In this document: positions 1 to 7,495 of the stretch, one piece after another
Position numbering within the stretch: the first letter of the stretch is position 1
Layout of the letters: each line of letters starts with the position of its first letter
Assembly: GCA_001275005.1 (NCBI GenBank)
Contig: JWZX01002680.1
Coordinates: 1 to 13,277, forward strand
Source: Chrysochromulina tobinii
Lineage: Eukaryota > Haptophyta > Prymnesiales > Chrysochromulinaceae
Length of the DNA: 13,277 bases
Direction of reading: 5' to 3'
The notes under the pieces: generated by a model
The model's input: only the letters and a program-made list of their open reading frames with translations
What the model was told of the DNA's origin: nothing
The model's database searches: none
Made by a program: the position numbers and the translations under genes

Positions 1-1
1 G

Positions 2-117
2 TGGGCTCAACGCGTCGGCGATCAGCTCGTCGCTGAACCGGATGTGTGGCTGCAGCACCACCCGTAGCGCATGAGGCGCAGGACAGCAGATGGCTCCAGG
101 ACAGCGCAGATATCGTC
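2..117 (-). pseudogene. Broken coding-like stretch, unknown family, runs off left edge
   Basis: On the minus strand, 117-61 reads DDICAVLEPSAVLRLMRYG and 61-2 continues in another frame as VVLQPHIRFSDELIADALSP, both with mostly G or C at third positions. The switch occurs at a GGG run (63-61); one extra G would join the two frames. I do not recognise the family. It may be a decayed gene, or a real exon with an assembly indel, continuing beyond the left edge. No start codon is assigned. The call rests on codon character only. Confidence 0.3.
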
Positions 118-677
118 GCATGGGCGGCTCACGGCATGCCGGAGTCGCCTCGTGAGATATCCCGACAGGGCTGATGATCGGAGAGCATCACTCTCCTTCC
201 GTAGGGGAGCACTGTGCATACTCGCGTGTGTCGTACAGGGCATCTTGTGTGCATAATGTAGGTTTCCGTACTGCAGTGTGCGTCATACGTAAGTACCTTC
301 CCTCATCCAATTGGTGTACATAGTGTACAGCGCACGGTTATCGAACCCGGGAGGTGCAATGGTGTGCCTCAGAGGGGTTCGCCGTCCTTGTGCGCTCTCT
401 CCTCAATCAATATGTATCAACCGACCGTGATGCGTGAACCGAACAAGGAACCGAACCGGCAACAGATTCAGATAACCCCACAGTCGGATCCGATCGGTGC
501 CGGTCCGCACTATCCGGATAACGTGGAGCCTGTGTTCGGGGGGCTTTGGGCCCGCAACGTATCGATAGGCAGACGCGCCGTCGCGACAGGAAAAAGGGCA
601 CGAGATCGTACTCACTCAAGTACGACTCACTGACCCCGAGCAGTCGGTGCATGTACGTGACACGTGGCAGCACGCAG

Positions 678-710
678 ACCGTTACCGTACCGTTACCATG
701 ACCGTTACCG
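678..710. repeat. Short tandem repeat, ACCGTTACC x3
   Basis: The 9-mer accgttacc occurs at 678-686, 689-697 and 701-709, with spacings of 11 and 12 bp. It overlaps the last codons of the broken minus-strand stretch to its right. Confidence 0.6.
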
Positions 711-1060
711 CACCGCCACGCTGGTTCGAGTCGAACTTCTGCGCGCCGATGTCGGCATCCCCGAACAGGAGCAGGACCGTCATCATCTTGCGCGTGAGGC
801 AGTTGTACACGCCCTTGTGTACACGTCCAGGCCAGTAGAGATGGAGACCTTATCGGAGACCGCCTTCTTCTTGTCGCCGGCAGGCGCCTCGCCACGCCGA
901 CCGTTCGAAGGCCTGGCACGGCGCCAGTCCGACTTGGCATCGACCCGTCGTAGCCGAGGCCCACCTGGACGAGGCCCTTGGCGAACGCGCCGCCGCAGTA
1001 CTGATCCGGCTCAGGGGCGAAGTGGTATTGGCCCTTGAACAAGACGATCTTGTCCTCGAT
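685..1060 (-). pseudogene. Broken coding-like stretch with two frame changes, unknown family
   Basis: Three successive minus-strand segments look coding: 1060-944 (39 codons, begins IEDKIVLFKGQYHF), 944-816 (43 codons, ends STGLDVYT) and 816-685 (44 codons, begins KGVYNCLTRKMMTVLLLFGD; stop at 684-682). Third positions are strongly G/C in the first two segments and in the start of the third. The first frame change lies at a GGG run near 944 and the second at an AA/GGG run near 816; one extra base in each would join them. Just upstream, at 1061 and above, the minus strand reads ctttatcttag, which resembles a 3' splice site, so the stretch could be an exon. I do not recognise the protein. It could be a decaying gene, a mobile-element relic, or a real gene with assembly indels. 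Confidence 0.35.
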
Positions 1061-1360
1061 CTAAGATAAAGAGTGGTCCCACTCCGACCCTGTACTGGTA
1101 CTGATGCTGCGTGTGCTGCTGGCTCACGCTGCATACAGAGAGATGGACCTGCATATTTCCACTGATAGAATGATCGCTTATTTTCGGTGCCATCATCGAG
1201 CATGGTACGAACAGCATGGGTTACAACCCCTTCTCAGCTTACTCCCCCTTCTCAGACCATTACAACTGTGGATCGAGAGGGTTAGGAGGCACTCGCATTT
1301 TAGTATTAAAGGAACACTCCCCTACCCGAAACCAACTCCCAGCGAAAACCCATGAAGAAA

Positions 1361-1390
1361 ACTCAAAAAACTCAAAAACTCAAAAACCCC
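1361..1390. repeat. A-rich tandem repeat (CTCAAAAA)x3
   Basis: Three copies of ctcaaaaa lie in a row, followed by an A-rich, adenine/guanine-biased stretch to about 1450. The surrounding DNA, 1061-1833, holds no gene I can support. Confidence 0.5.
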
Positions 1391-1621
1391 CATGTCCTCG
1401 CTGTCTCGATGCAGGGTGCCTCGTCGGGGAAAAAAGAAAAAAGAAAAAACTGCGGATTCGGGCAGCCTGAATCCCTGCTGAGACGGCGACGCGTTCGTTT
1501 CGGAAAATGGACTATTCCTTTAAGGACACACCTGGATTTATAATTAGCCAGTGTCGTTCGCGCACTCTGCGAGTGTCAAACAATTGGTGTCAAATGACCG
1601 TCTCAGTAACGTCCAGGGTCA

Positions 1622-1664
1622 GACGAAACGTTTTTGGCCACAGTGCGCGAAACGACGTTTCGTC
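1622..1664. repeat. Inverted repeat with nested smaller palindrome
   Basis: GACGAAACG (1622-1630) and CGTTTCGTC (1656-1664) are perfect inverted copies with a 25-bp loop. Nested in the right half, CGAAAC and GTTTCG (1648-1653 and 1657-1662) form a second stem with a 3-bp loop. It lies about 170 bp beyond the 3' end of the thioesterase gene in non-coding DNA. No function is claimed. Confidence 0.4.
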
Positions 1665-1833
1665 AGGTTCGTCAGTGTCAATTAACTAATTAAAAAGCGC
1701 CGTCCTGAGCGTCCCATACCGGTACCGAAATCGGACGGCTGATGATTGTGCCGCGCAACCGAGAGCCCCACAGACATGGCATGCCCCCCCTATATCGTCT
1801 ATATCCTCGGCTCTCTCGAGTCTCTGCGCCTGC

Positions 1834-2631
1834 TCATTTGAACGTCTTGAGGACGTACCTTGACTTGGCCTCGACGCACACGTGGCCGGCCGCATCGTAA
1901 ATGGTCGCCGTCAGCCTCACGTTCCACGAAGGCGGTCCCCGCCCCTCACGTGGCTCGAGCGTCTCCACTTGCGTCCTGACGAGGTAGGTGGCGTTCGCCA
2001 TGACTGGGTGCTTGTACTTGAGGTCGAGCGACGCGGTGAGTGGGGCGCCGGAAATGCCGCGCGCGCGCGCTTCCTGCATGGTCGTCTGGCCAAGCAGATC
2101 GTCCAGCAAAGCCGCGCTGAAGCCGCCGTGCACCACCCCGACGTGGCCGTTCAGTGCGTCCCCGAGCTCAACGAGCGCGAGGAGTCGCACCTTGCCGAGG
2201 TTCTCTTCTTTCGGCTCGGCCTCCTGCTGCCACATGGCGATGCGCCGGATGCCGCGCTCGCCATCCTTGAGCGTCTGCCACATGAGCTGCTTATCCAACC
2301 GGTCGCCAACAAACTTGCGCAGGTCGCCCTCGATATCGCGCTCACAGGTAATCGGCATGGATTCGCGCAGCGACGACCGCCATGCATCGAAGCTGAGGCC
2401 GGCAACTTTCGCAAACTCAGGCGCAATGTAGTCCTCGCGTGCCGCCTCCGCGGGCGCTGCCTCTGCACTACCATTTGCATACATGAGCGCACCAGCGCTG
2501 GCCGCCGCCGCAGCAGTAGCCACGAGGCTGCTTCGCCTCGTCAAGGTAGCGGTGGACGAGTGCATCCGACGTGCGGTGGCGTACGAAGTGCGCGCGATCG
2601 CCGGCAGCATCGTCACACGCATGAATTGCAT
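1834..2631 (-). CDS. Hotdog-fold acyl-CoA thioesterase-like protein, probably mitochondrial
   Basis: This 265-residue protein has a hotdog-fold domain of the PaaI/THEM4 type in its C-terminal half. The signature is GHVGVVHGGFSAALLDD at about 162-178: the HGG turn (168-170) followed by the long helix with acidic residues (177-178) where the catalytic Asp sits in THEM4-like enzymes. The sheet strand LTASLDLKYKHPV (198-210) is also typical. Members hydrolyse acyl-CoA thioesters; the substrate cannot be read here. Residues 1-35 are rich in Arg, Ser, Thr and Ala with no acidic residue, like a mitochondrial presequence, and a hydrophobic Ala-rich run (about 35-51) could anchor it in or across a membrane. 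The first ATG of the open frame is at 2631, with a second in frame three codons later. The gene has no intron and lies head-to-head with the STI1-domain gene. Family is confident, localisation inferred. Confidence 0.85.
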   Translation of the reverse strand: MQFMRVTMLPAIARTSYATARRMHSSTATLTRRSSLVATAAAAASAGALMYANGSAEAAPAEAAREDYIAPEFAKVAGLSFDAWRSSLRESMPITCERDIEGDLRKFVGDRLDKQLMWQTLKDGERGIRRIAMWQQEAEPKEENLGKVRLLALVELGDALNGHVGVVHGGFSAALLDDLLGQTTMQEARARGISGAPLTASLDLKYKHPVMANATYLVRTQVETLEPREGRGPPSWNVRLTATIYDAAGHVCVEAKSRYVLKTFK

Positions 2632-2792
2632 CTCGCTGTGCGCGGGCGCTCGGATTTTTTACGACGATGAGTGCGGGGAGGGCCATGATTGCGGATAGCG
2701 TGTGTGAGTTGAGAAATAGAGATTGAATTGAGATTATTGCGAGCGCTCGTGTGCGAAGCTCCAGACTCTCACTCCACGCGAGAGCGTCATCC
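2632..2792. promoter_or_regulatory. Short divergent promoter region
   Basis: These 161 bp separate the start codons of the minus-strand thioesterase and the plus-strand STI1-domain gene, so they must hold both 5' UTRs and probably a shared bidirectional promoter. The middle (about 2708-2738) is A-rich with repeated GAGA/GATT words. I see no TATA box. Confidence 0.45.
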
Positions 2793-3743
2793 ATGCTGAT
2801 GCTTCCGCTGACGAATCGATTGCCCATAATATCGCCAGCATCGGCGAGGCTGCGAATGTGCGCCGAGGCCCCTTCAATTCTGTCGATGCGGCTCAAGGAG
2901 CTCAAGGACGAGCTCGACAAACGAGGAGTCACTTGGCGCGGCATCGCGTTCGAGAAGGAGGAGCTTGCACGCCTGCTCGTGGACGCCAGAAGCCGGCCGC
3001 CAGCATCGTCGGCGCCACCGCCCACACCGCAGGCGCCGACGCCCAGCCCGCCACCACCATCGGCCGCCAAGGCTGCCCAGGACGCAGCCTGGGCATCTCG
3101 CTCTTCTATGGGCAACGTTGAGACGATGAAGGTGGCAGACATCAAGGCGGAGCTCAAGTCGCTTGGTGTGGACACGAGTGCGCTGTTCGAGAAGACCGAA
3201 CTCGTGGCGGCGCTCATCAAAGCGCGAGCCAGCAAGCCACCAACGCCGCCAGACGACGATGTGATAGAGGTCGAGACACGAACGATGCCAAAAAAGGGCG
3301 CCTCCGCGGGTGGGACGAGTGGAATGCCCGGCGGCATGGGCGGGATGGGCGGAATGCCTGGCGGGATGGGCGCAATGGGCGGGCTCGGCGATATCTTGGG
3401 AGGCCTGGGTGGCATGGGTGGAATGGGTGGTATGCCCGGCGGCATGGGCGGTCTCGGAGATATGTTGAATGGCCTGGGTGGAATGGGCGGCATGCCCGGC
3501 GGCATGCCCGGCGGCATGCCTGGAGGCATGCCTGGAGGGATGGGCGGCATGCAGCAAATGATGGCCAAGATGATGTCCAACCCAAGGGCAATAGCACTCA
3601 TGCAAAAGGCCCAGACGAACCCGAAGATCATGAAGGCGCTGCAGGACGTGCAGACCAATGGACCTTCCGCGATGCAAAAGTACGCAGGCGATCCAGAGGT
3701 GATGGCCGTCGTCAAGGAACTGCAGGAGATTATGAGCTCGTAG
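2793..3743 (+). CDS. SAP-like x2, Gly/Met-rich, STI1 (Hip/Tic40-like) C-terminal protein
   Basis: This 316-residue protein has an unusual order of parts: a short leader (1-25), a SAP-like helix pair (about 30-66, RLKELKDELDKRGV), a Pro/Ala-rich linker, a second SAP-like motif (about 110-146, VADIKAELKSLGVD), a low-complexity GGMGGMPGG region (about 172-253), and an STI1-type domain at the end (about 254-316, with MMSNPRAIALMQKAQ and YAGDPEVMAVVKELQE). GGMP repeats followed by an STI1 domain are known from Hip (ST13), an Hsp70 co-chaperone, and the STI1 domain also ends Tic40 of the plastid import machinery. A co-chaperone role is inferred; the TPR domain of Hip is absent. The leader, ending ARLRMCAE, could be an organelle transit peptide, but its hydrophobic part is weak. 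The open frame extends upstream to 2751, without an ATG before 2793, so I start there. Confidence 0.8.
   Translation: MLMLPLTNRLPIISPASARLRMCAEAPSILSMRLKELKDELDKRGVTWRGIAFEKEELARLLVDARSRPPASSAPPPTPQAPTPSPPPPSAAKAAQDAAWASRSSMGNVETMKVADIKAELKSLGVDTSALFEKTELVAALIKARASKPPTPPDDDVIEVETRTMPKKGASAGGTSGMPGGMGGMGGMPGGMGAMGGLGDILGGLGGMGGMGGMPGGMGGLGDMLNGLGGMGGMPGGMPGGMPGGMPGGMGGMQQMMAKMMSNPRAIALMQKAQTNPKIMKALQDVQTNGPSAMQKYAGDPEVMAVVKELQEIMSS
3325..3552 (+). repeat. In-frame GGMGGMPGG coding minisatellite
   Basis: A degenerate run of GGC/GGN-ATG units codes for Gly-Met-Pro-Gly repeats inside the STI1-domain gene, interrupted twice by a related unit, GLGDILGGLGG and GLGDMLNGLGG. Such tracts expand and contract readily. 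The antisense strand reads as long Pro-rich open frames because of it. Confidence 0.75.
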
Positions 3744-3808
3744 TCTCTGCTCAATCATGGCGCTCTGGTGGCCGGTGCGCGGTGGTTGTTTTGAGATGTT
3801 TTGGGAAT

Positions 3809-3827
3809 CCCACGTCGACGTCGTGGG
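3809..3827. other. Small hairpin in 3' region of STI1-domain gene
   Basis: CCCACG and CGTGGG pair around a 7-base loop, 65 bp after the stop codon at 3743. The 192-bp spacer 3744-3935 otherwise shows nothing recognisable. A role in 3' end formation is possible but unsupported. Confidence 0.3.
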
Positions 3828-3935
3828 GGCTTGAATGGCTGGAGCGATGCAGGTACATGTATACCCTTACTCGTTCATTCATGCGAGAAATCTAGTTGCG
3901 TGTGCTGAGCTGTGAATGTGAAGAAAGCTTGCTAA

Positions 3936-4555
3936 ATGCTCGTCCTTGTTCTGCTTCTGCACGTCGCCTGCAGCGGGGCGGCGCTCGTGGCATATCGGCC
4001 TGTGGTGGCTGTGGCAGCTCGGCACTGCAACTGGCAACGACCACGGCCGTTGCGAATGCAGGAGCTTGGCAGCACCAGAGAAGAGGGGGCAGCTTCAGAT
4101 CCCCCCGGACTGCCGCCGTTTCTTGCCAGCAGGATCAGCTTCCAGACGGGCGGGTTCAAGCAACCCAACCAGGAGGAGGAGACGCTTATACTCTGGAACA
4201 CCTTCAAGCAGTGCTATGCCACGGAGGCCGACGCGGAGGCCGCTGTCAACAAGAACTCGATGACCGTCAATCCGAGCATGAATTCGCCAAGCAAAATTTC
4301 AGGACGTTTGCGCTGCTCAAGGAGCGTTTCGGCCTTGATGAGGCGCGAAGGATTATCATGGCGAATCCGGGCATCCTGACGTGCACCCGCCAGGCGGTCG
4401 AGAAGCAGACGGACGACGATATTCTGAAGGCCACTGAATTCGTCACGCTCGTCGACAAGAACAAGGGGCTGGTCAAGATCCTCGTCGGCAGCTCTTTCTT
4501 CGCCTTCTTCCCACTCGTCGGCTGGCGCATTGGAAACGTGCGAGGGTGGTGGTAG
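3936..4555 (+). CDS. Putative signal-peptide (plastid-type) membrane protein with one frame break
   Basis: The reading starts at ATG 3936 with a clear signal peptide, MLVLVLLLHVACSGAALVAY, then a basic stretch (to about 40) that could be a plastid transit peptide, and a conserved-looking block ISFQTGGFKQPNQEEETLIL and NSPSKISG (123 residues to 4304). The sensible protein then moves to the frame starting at 4304: TFALLKERFGLDEARRIIMA, NPGIL, a DDDILKATEFV helix, and one membrane helix (ILVGSSFFAFFPLVGW) before the stop at 4553-4555 (83 residues). One extra A at 4304 would join the frames. The NSP...LKERFG...NPG pattern resembles uncharacterised plastid-type proteins I associate with secondary-plastid algae; this is from memory. 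A single open frame from 3896 covers the same stop, but its first two thirds are the wrong frame. The cause may be a mutation, an assembly indel, or less likely a small intron. Function unknown. Confidence 0.6.
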
Positions 4556-4602
4556 ACTGGTTATCCTCTTACCGAACTCTTCTCGACTCGCCAGCGATAC
4601 AG

Positions 4603-4634
4603 ACATACACACATACACACACGTGCGCATGCGT
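4603..4634. repeat. 32-bp perfect purine-pyrimidine alternation (CA/CG-rich)
   Basis: Starting as ACATACACAC and ending CGTGCGCATGCGT, every base from 4603 to 4634 alternates purine and pyrimidine. Such tracts can adopt Z-DNA under supercoiling. It lies in the 356-bp spacer between two convergent genes. Confidence 0.6.
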
Positions 4635-4804
4635 TCGCGCGGGTCCACGGGGGCACGGCGTCGCCCGGATACGGCCGCGTCGCGTCGAGTGCAGCGCCGC
4701 CGCGCGGACGCCCCTGAGCGTCAACGAGTGTGCTTTCCGTCGTCTTCACAGCGTAATCTCTGCATCCTCTTCGGCTCCAGCGCGCGCCCCGAGAGCGAGG
4801 CGTG

Positions 4805-4858
4805 CTCTCGCAAATCTCGCGCAATCTCGCGCAATCACGCGCAACCTCGCACAATCGC
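4805..4858. repeat. 10-bp tandem repeat, about 5 copies of GCAATCTCGC
   Basis: Units at 4811, 4821, 4831, 4841 and 4851 read caaatctcgc, gcaatctcgc, gcaatcacgc, gcaacctcgc and acaatcgctg. The exact 10-bp spacing is about one helical turn. It sits just past the 3' end (position 4912) of the minus-strand arrestin-like gene, so it may lie in its 3' UTR or beyond. Confidence 0.65.
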
Positions 4859-4911
4859 TGCTGGCGCCCGGGGCAACCTCCAACCTGTCCAGGGCGCGTA
4901 GACACGTGCAC

Positions 4912-6848
4912 TCATCGGACGCCTGTAAGGAAGCGCTTGAGCGACTGGGTGCCACTCGCAAGCAAGGAGCGGAAGGTGCCGCCGTATCCGGTGGCGTTCT
5001 TGTCGGGGTTGGGCAAGAAGCCATAGGACACCGCCTCCTCGCGCAGGTCCACATACTCGTACGCATACTCCATCTTGACCGGCATCATGAAAGAGAGCAC
5101 GATGAGCGTACTCGCCCACGCAAGCACAAAGACAGCGATGCTGATGAGCACGCGCACAATCAACGGCTTCCTGGGCTTGAGCTCGGGCCGCGTCGGTAGC
5201 AGCTCCCCCACGGGCGCTCCACTGGGTACACGACGCGTGAGCACGACGGGCACTGACTTGGACGCCGTGGCACCTGTGGGGAAAGAGGAGAGTCGAGCGC
5301 CGTGATGAGCACTTGCATGCCGCTCACTGACCTGGACGCTGTGGCACCTGTCTTGTCGATGAGGCGTAGCTCCAATGTATGAGAGACCTCACAGTGGATG
5401 GTGAGCATCTCATCCACCGGGGTCATGCGCACGTCCAGGGTGAGCCTCGGTAGCGAGCGGCACAGCTGTAGCGCGCCGAAGCCGTCCGCCGGCTCGAGCG
5501 CCATGTCCACATCCAAATCAAGCGTTGGACCAAGCGAGAACTCGTCATCGCTCCAGCCCTCAAGCGTCGGACCAAGCGTTTCTGCAGGTTGAGAGGGCTC
5601 GTCGTCGCTCGACCGTGGCGCGACCCCCGTGCCGTCGCGCGACCAGAGAACAAGCGTGCGCGTCGTGAGCGGATCGGCGCCGTCAACAGATGTGCGCAGC
5701 CGCAGCTCCACAGCACTCAGCATCTTGGTGCCCTTGAGCTGAAGGTGCGTCTTGATCAGCGCGTTCTCGCCCAACACGACGCCCAAATGGGGAGGATGGT
5801 GAACGTCGAGCCTGCACGTGCCGCCAAAGTCGGACACCTCGAGACACGGCGCCATGCTGGCCGTGTTGGCCGTGTTGGCCGCGGCCTCGGCCGCCGCCTT
5901 GACCACGGCCTCGGTCGCCGCCTTGGCCTTCGCTTGGCCCTCCGACAGCGCAGCGTCGAGCTCCTCAGCGGGATCAGCGGCAGGTCCATCGGCGGACGCC
6001 TCTGATGACGCCGGATCCGCGGGCGCAGCCACGGGCGTGTCGCCCACCACTTGGAGCGCAAAGAAGCAATGCGCGTCGCCATAGGGCGGCGCGTGGGCCA
6101 GCATGGGGTCTTGGTTCTTGGTCATCAGCGCCATCACGCCGCCCTCCTTTTGCAGGTGAGCGTTAGTGTCAGCATTCCTCTGGCGAATGACGCGTCGGCT
6201 CTCGAGTGCCCAGTGGTACCAGCCACGCCAGCCCAGCCAGTCCACGCGCACCTGCACCCAGTGCACAAAGCCCACCCCCGCGTCCAACTCGAAGCTCTCC
6301 ACGGGCGGCAGCGCCGCCGTCGGGAACGAAAACGGCACGACGATCGGCTCCACGACGTCGTACTGGCGCGGCTCGAGCAAGATCTTGGGGTGCTCGGTCG
6401 CGTACACGGTCTCGAAGAAGAAGACGCGGTCGGCCTTGCAGCCGATGTGCACGCCTGCCTTTCCGTCGGCCGCCACCACCGGCAGCTTCTCGAGCTCGAG
6501 GTGCTTCTTCTCATCCGCTTTCCTCTTCTCCACGGGGTCTGGCTGTGGCATCCACGACGGAATCTGGGGCTCGTTGCTCAGAGCCTTGACCTTTGCCGTA
6601 TGCAAGGTCATCGTGAGCCCGCCGAAGCTGCGTGCGTAGCCCGGCGGTGGCGTCAGCACCACTGAGCCAGTGAGATTTGCTCCGTGCGTCACGACCGGCA
6701 CAAGTGTCTGCACATTGGTGAGCGGGTCGCGCATGATGGTCTCATCGGCGCCCTCTATGATCAGCAAGACGTCGAGGCCCGCCAACCGGTCGCGCACCGC
6801 CGCGTACGCGGCCGAGGCGAGGACTTCGACCGTCGAGGACGCGACCAT
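4912..6848 (-). CDS. Arrestin-like fold protein with C-terminal membrane anchor (two exons)
   Basis: The two exons are 6848-5348 and 5273-4912, joined in phase 1 within a Gly codon, giving 620 residues. Two beta-rich regions resemble arrestin N and C domains: about 40-202 (HGANLTGSVVLTPPPG at 55-70, then VVEPIVVPFSFP followed by PPVESFELD) and about 331-497 (HLGVVLGENALIKTHLQL, LPRLTLDVRM, EMLTIHCEVSHTLELRL). An Ala-rich, helical linker (about 271-332) separates them. Exon 2 adds one transmembrane helix (about 538-564, LIVRVLISIAVFVLAWASTL) and a 56-residue tail. Arrestin-fold proteins act in cargo sorting and receptor trafficking; I infer a membrane-tethered trafficking role. The start at 6848 is chosen because third-position GC rises sharply there; an earlier in-frame ATG at 7058 would add 70 residues with unbiased codons. 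The arrestin call rests on motif pattern and needs structure comparison. Confidence 0.65.
5274..5347 (-). other. GT-AG spliceosomal intron, 74 bp, flanked by direct repeats
   Basis: On the minus strand, exon 1 ends AAGACAG, the intron begins GTGCCACAGC and ends TTTCCCCACAG, and exon 2 begins GTGCCACGGC. Removing it keeps the arrestin-like frame open from the C-terminal beta domain into the membrane-helix exon. The acceptor has a good pyrimidine tract; the donor is weak. The plus-strand copies 5251-5277 and 5325-5351 match at 25 of 27 bases, offset by exactly 74 bp. Confidence 0.75.
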
Positions 6849-7495
6849 GACGCGTCGCTGATAGGATGCAGATTCTGCAGTCAGTTCCCGCGCGGCGTGA
6901 ACTCTCCGTGTGAACACCGACGAGCACTGACCATCAACTACACTATCAAAGTCGGCAGTGTCAAGGGACGGCTGGGCGACGACGACGACGCTCGCCGCAA
7001 CACGAAGGCCCCGCTGGTTCTGATTCGGCGGCATTTCACCGCATTCTTTACACTTCATCCGGCGCCTCGCGCTACGGGCGAAGGGGGCGCGCGCGCTCGC
7101 GACAGCACCGACTACGGAGGGTCGAGCACGAGCGCCAAGACCCAAGTCCTCGTTCTTCGTTCTACAATAATAGCACACACCACACGCAGGAGCTCGCAGC
7201 CACCTCAGGGAGCCACCTCACGTTAAAAAATTTTCACACCTCGTACAGTAGACGTTCACACCGGCTGTCGCGTCTGTCGTGTTAACGTTCACACTCGCTT
7301 CAATCACCTGGCTGGTGCGCAATGCAGTCTCTCATCTTTGAGGTCTTGTGACCTTTTTGTGCAGACACTCGAAGAAGAGCGAGACAGACCGTACATACCC
7401 GTATGCCATCACGGCCACGGCGACGTCATGGCATGCCAAAGTGCGACGATGTGGCGAACGACGCTTCAACTCGTCCAGCGGTGGGTGTCCAACAG
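6849..7495. promoter_or_regulatory. Divergent intergenic region, arrestin-like gene / oxygenase
   Basis: This region holds the 5' sides of the minus-strand arrestin-like gene and the plus-strand oxygenase. It contains three TTCACAC words (7232-7238, 7254-7260, 7288-7294), a GTGTGAACAC word at 6908-6917, an A/T-rich patch (7224-7234) and the 36-bp element annotated separately. If the arrestin-like gene starts at 7058 instead, the part from 6849 to 7058 is coding. Confidence 0.45.
7259..7294 (+). promoter_or_regulatory. 36-bp upstream element, copy 1
   Basis: This segment matches 8943-8978 at 34 of 36 bases. Its right half, GTGTTAACGTTCACAC (7279-7294), is a near-palindrome centred on AACGTT with one mismatched pair. 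It ends 201 bp before the oxygenase start codon. An extra CGTTCACAC half-site lies just upstream (7252-7260). Confidence 0.5.

Noticed and set aside
330-360. GGTTCGATAACC, tRNA B-box-like, on the minus strand
   Set aside because: The flanks do not form a T-arm stem, and no acceptor stem or A box is in range.
1882-2670. 262-codon plus-strand open frame
   Set aside because: Antisense of the thioesterase; the minus-strand frame has the hotdog motif and presequence.
2468-3754. 428-codon open frame antisense to the STI1-domain gene, Pro/Met-rich
   Set aside because: It mirrors the GGMP coding repeat on the other strand and crosses into the thioesterase gene; the plus-strand protein has real domains.
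2874-3758. 294-codon His/Ala-rich antisense open frame
   Set aside because: Another shadow of the same repeat; low-complexity translation with no domain.
4211-4302. GT...TTTCAG segment of 92 bp that would restore the frame if it were an intron
   Set aside because: It would remove the conserved-looking block before NSPSKIS; a one-base difference explains the frame change more simply.
4546-5199. 217-codon plus-strand open frame
   Set aside because: It begins in the repeat-rich spacer and runs antisense to exon 2 of the arrestin-like gene; composition is low-complexity.
6051-6665. 204-codon plus-strand open frame
   Set aside because: Antisense shadow of the arrestin-like exon; His/Arg/Leu-rich with no motif.
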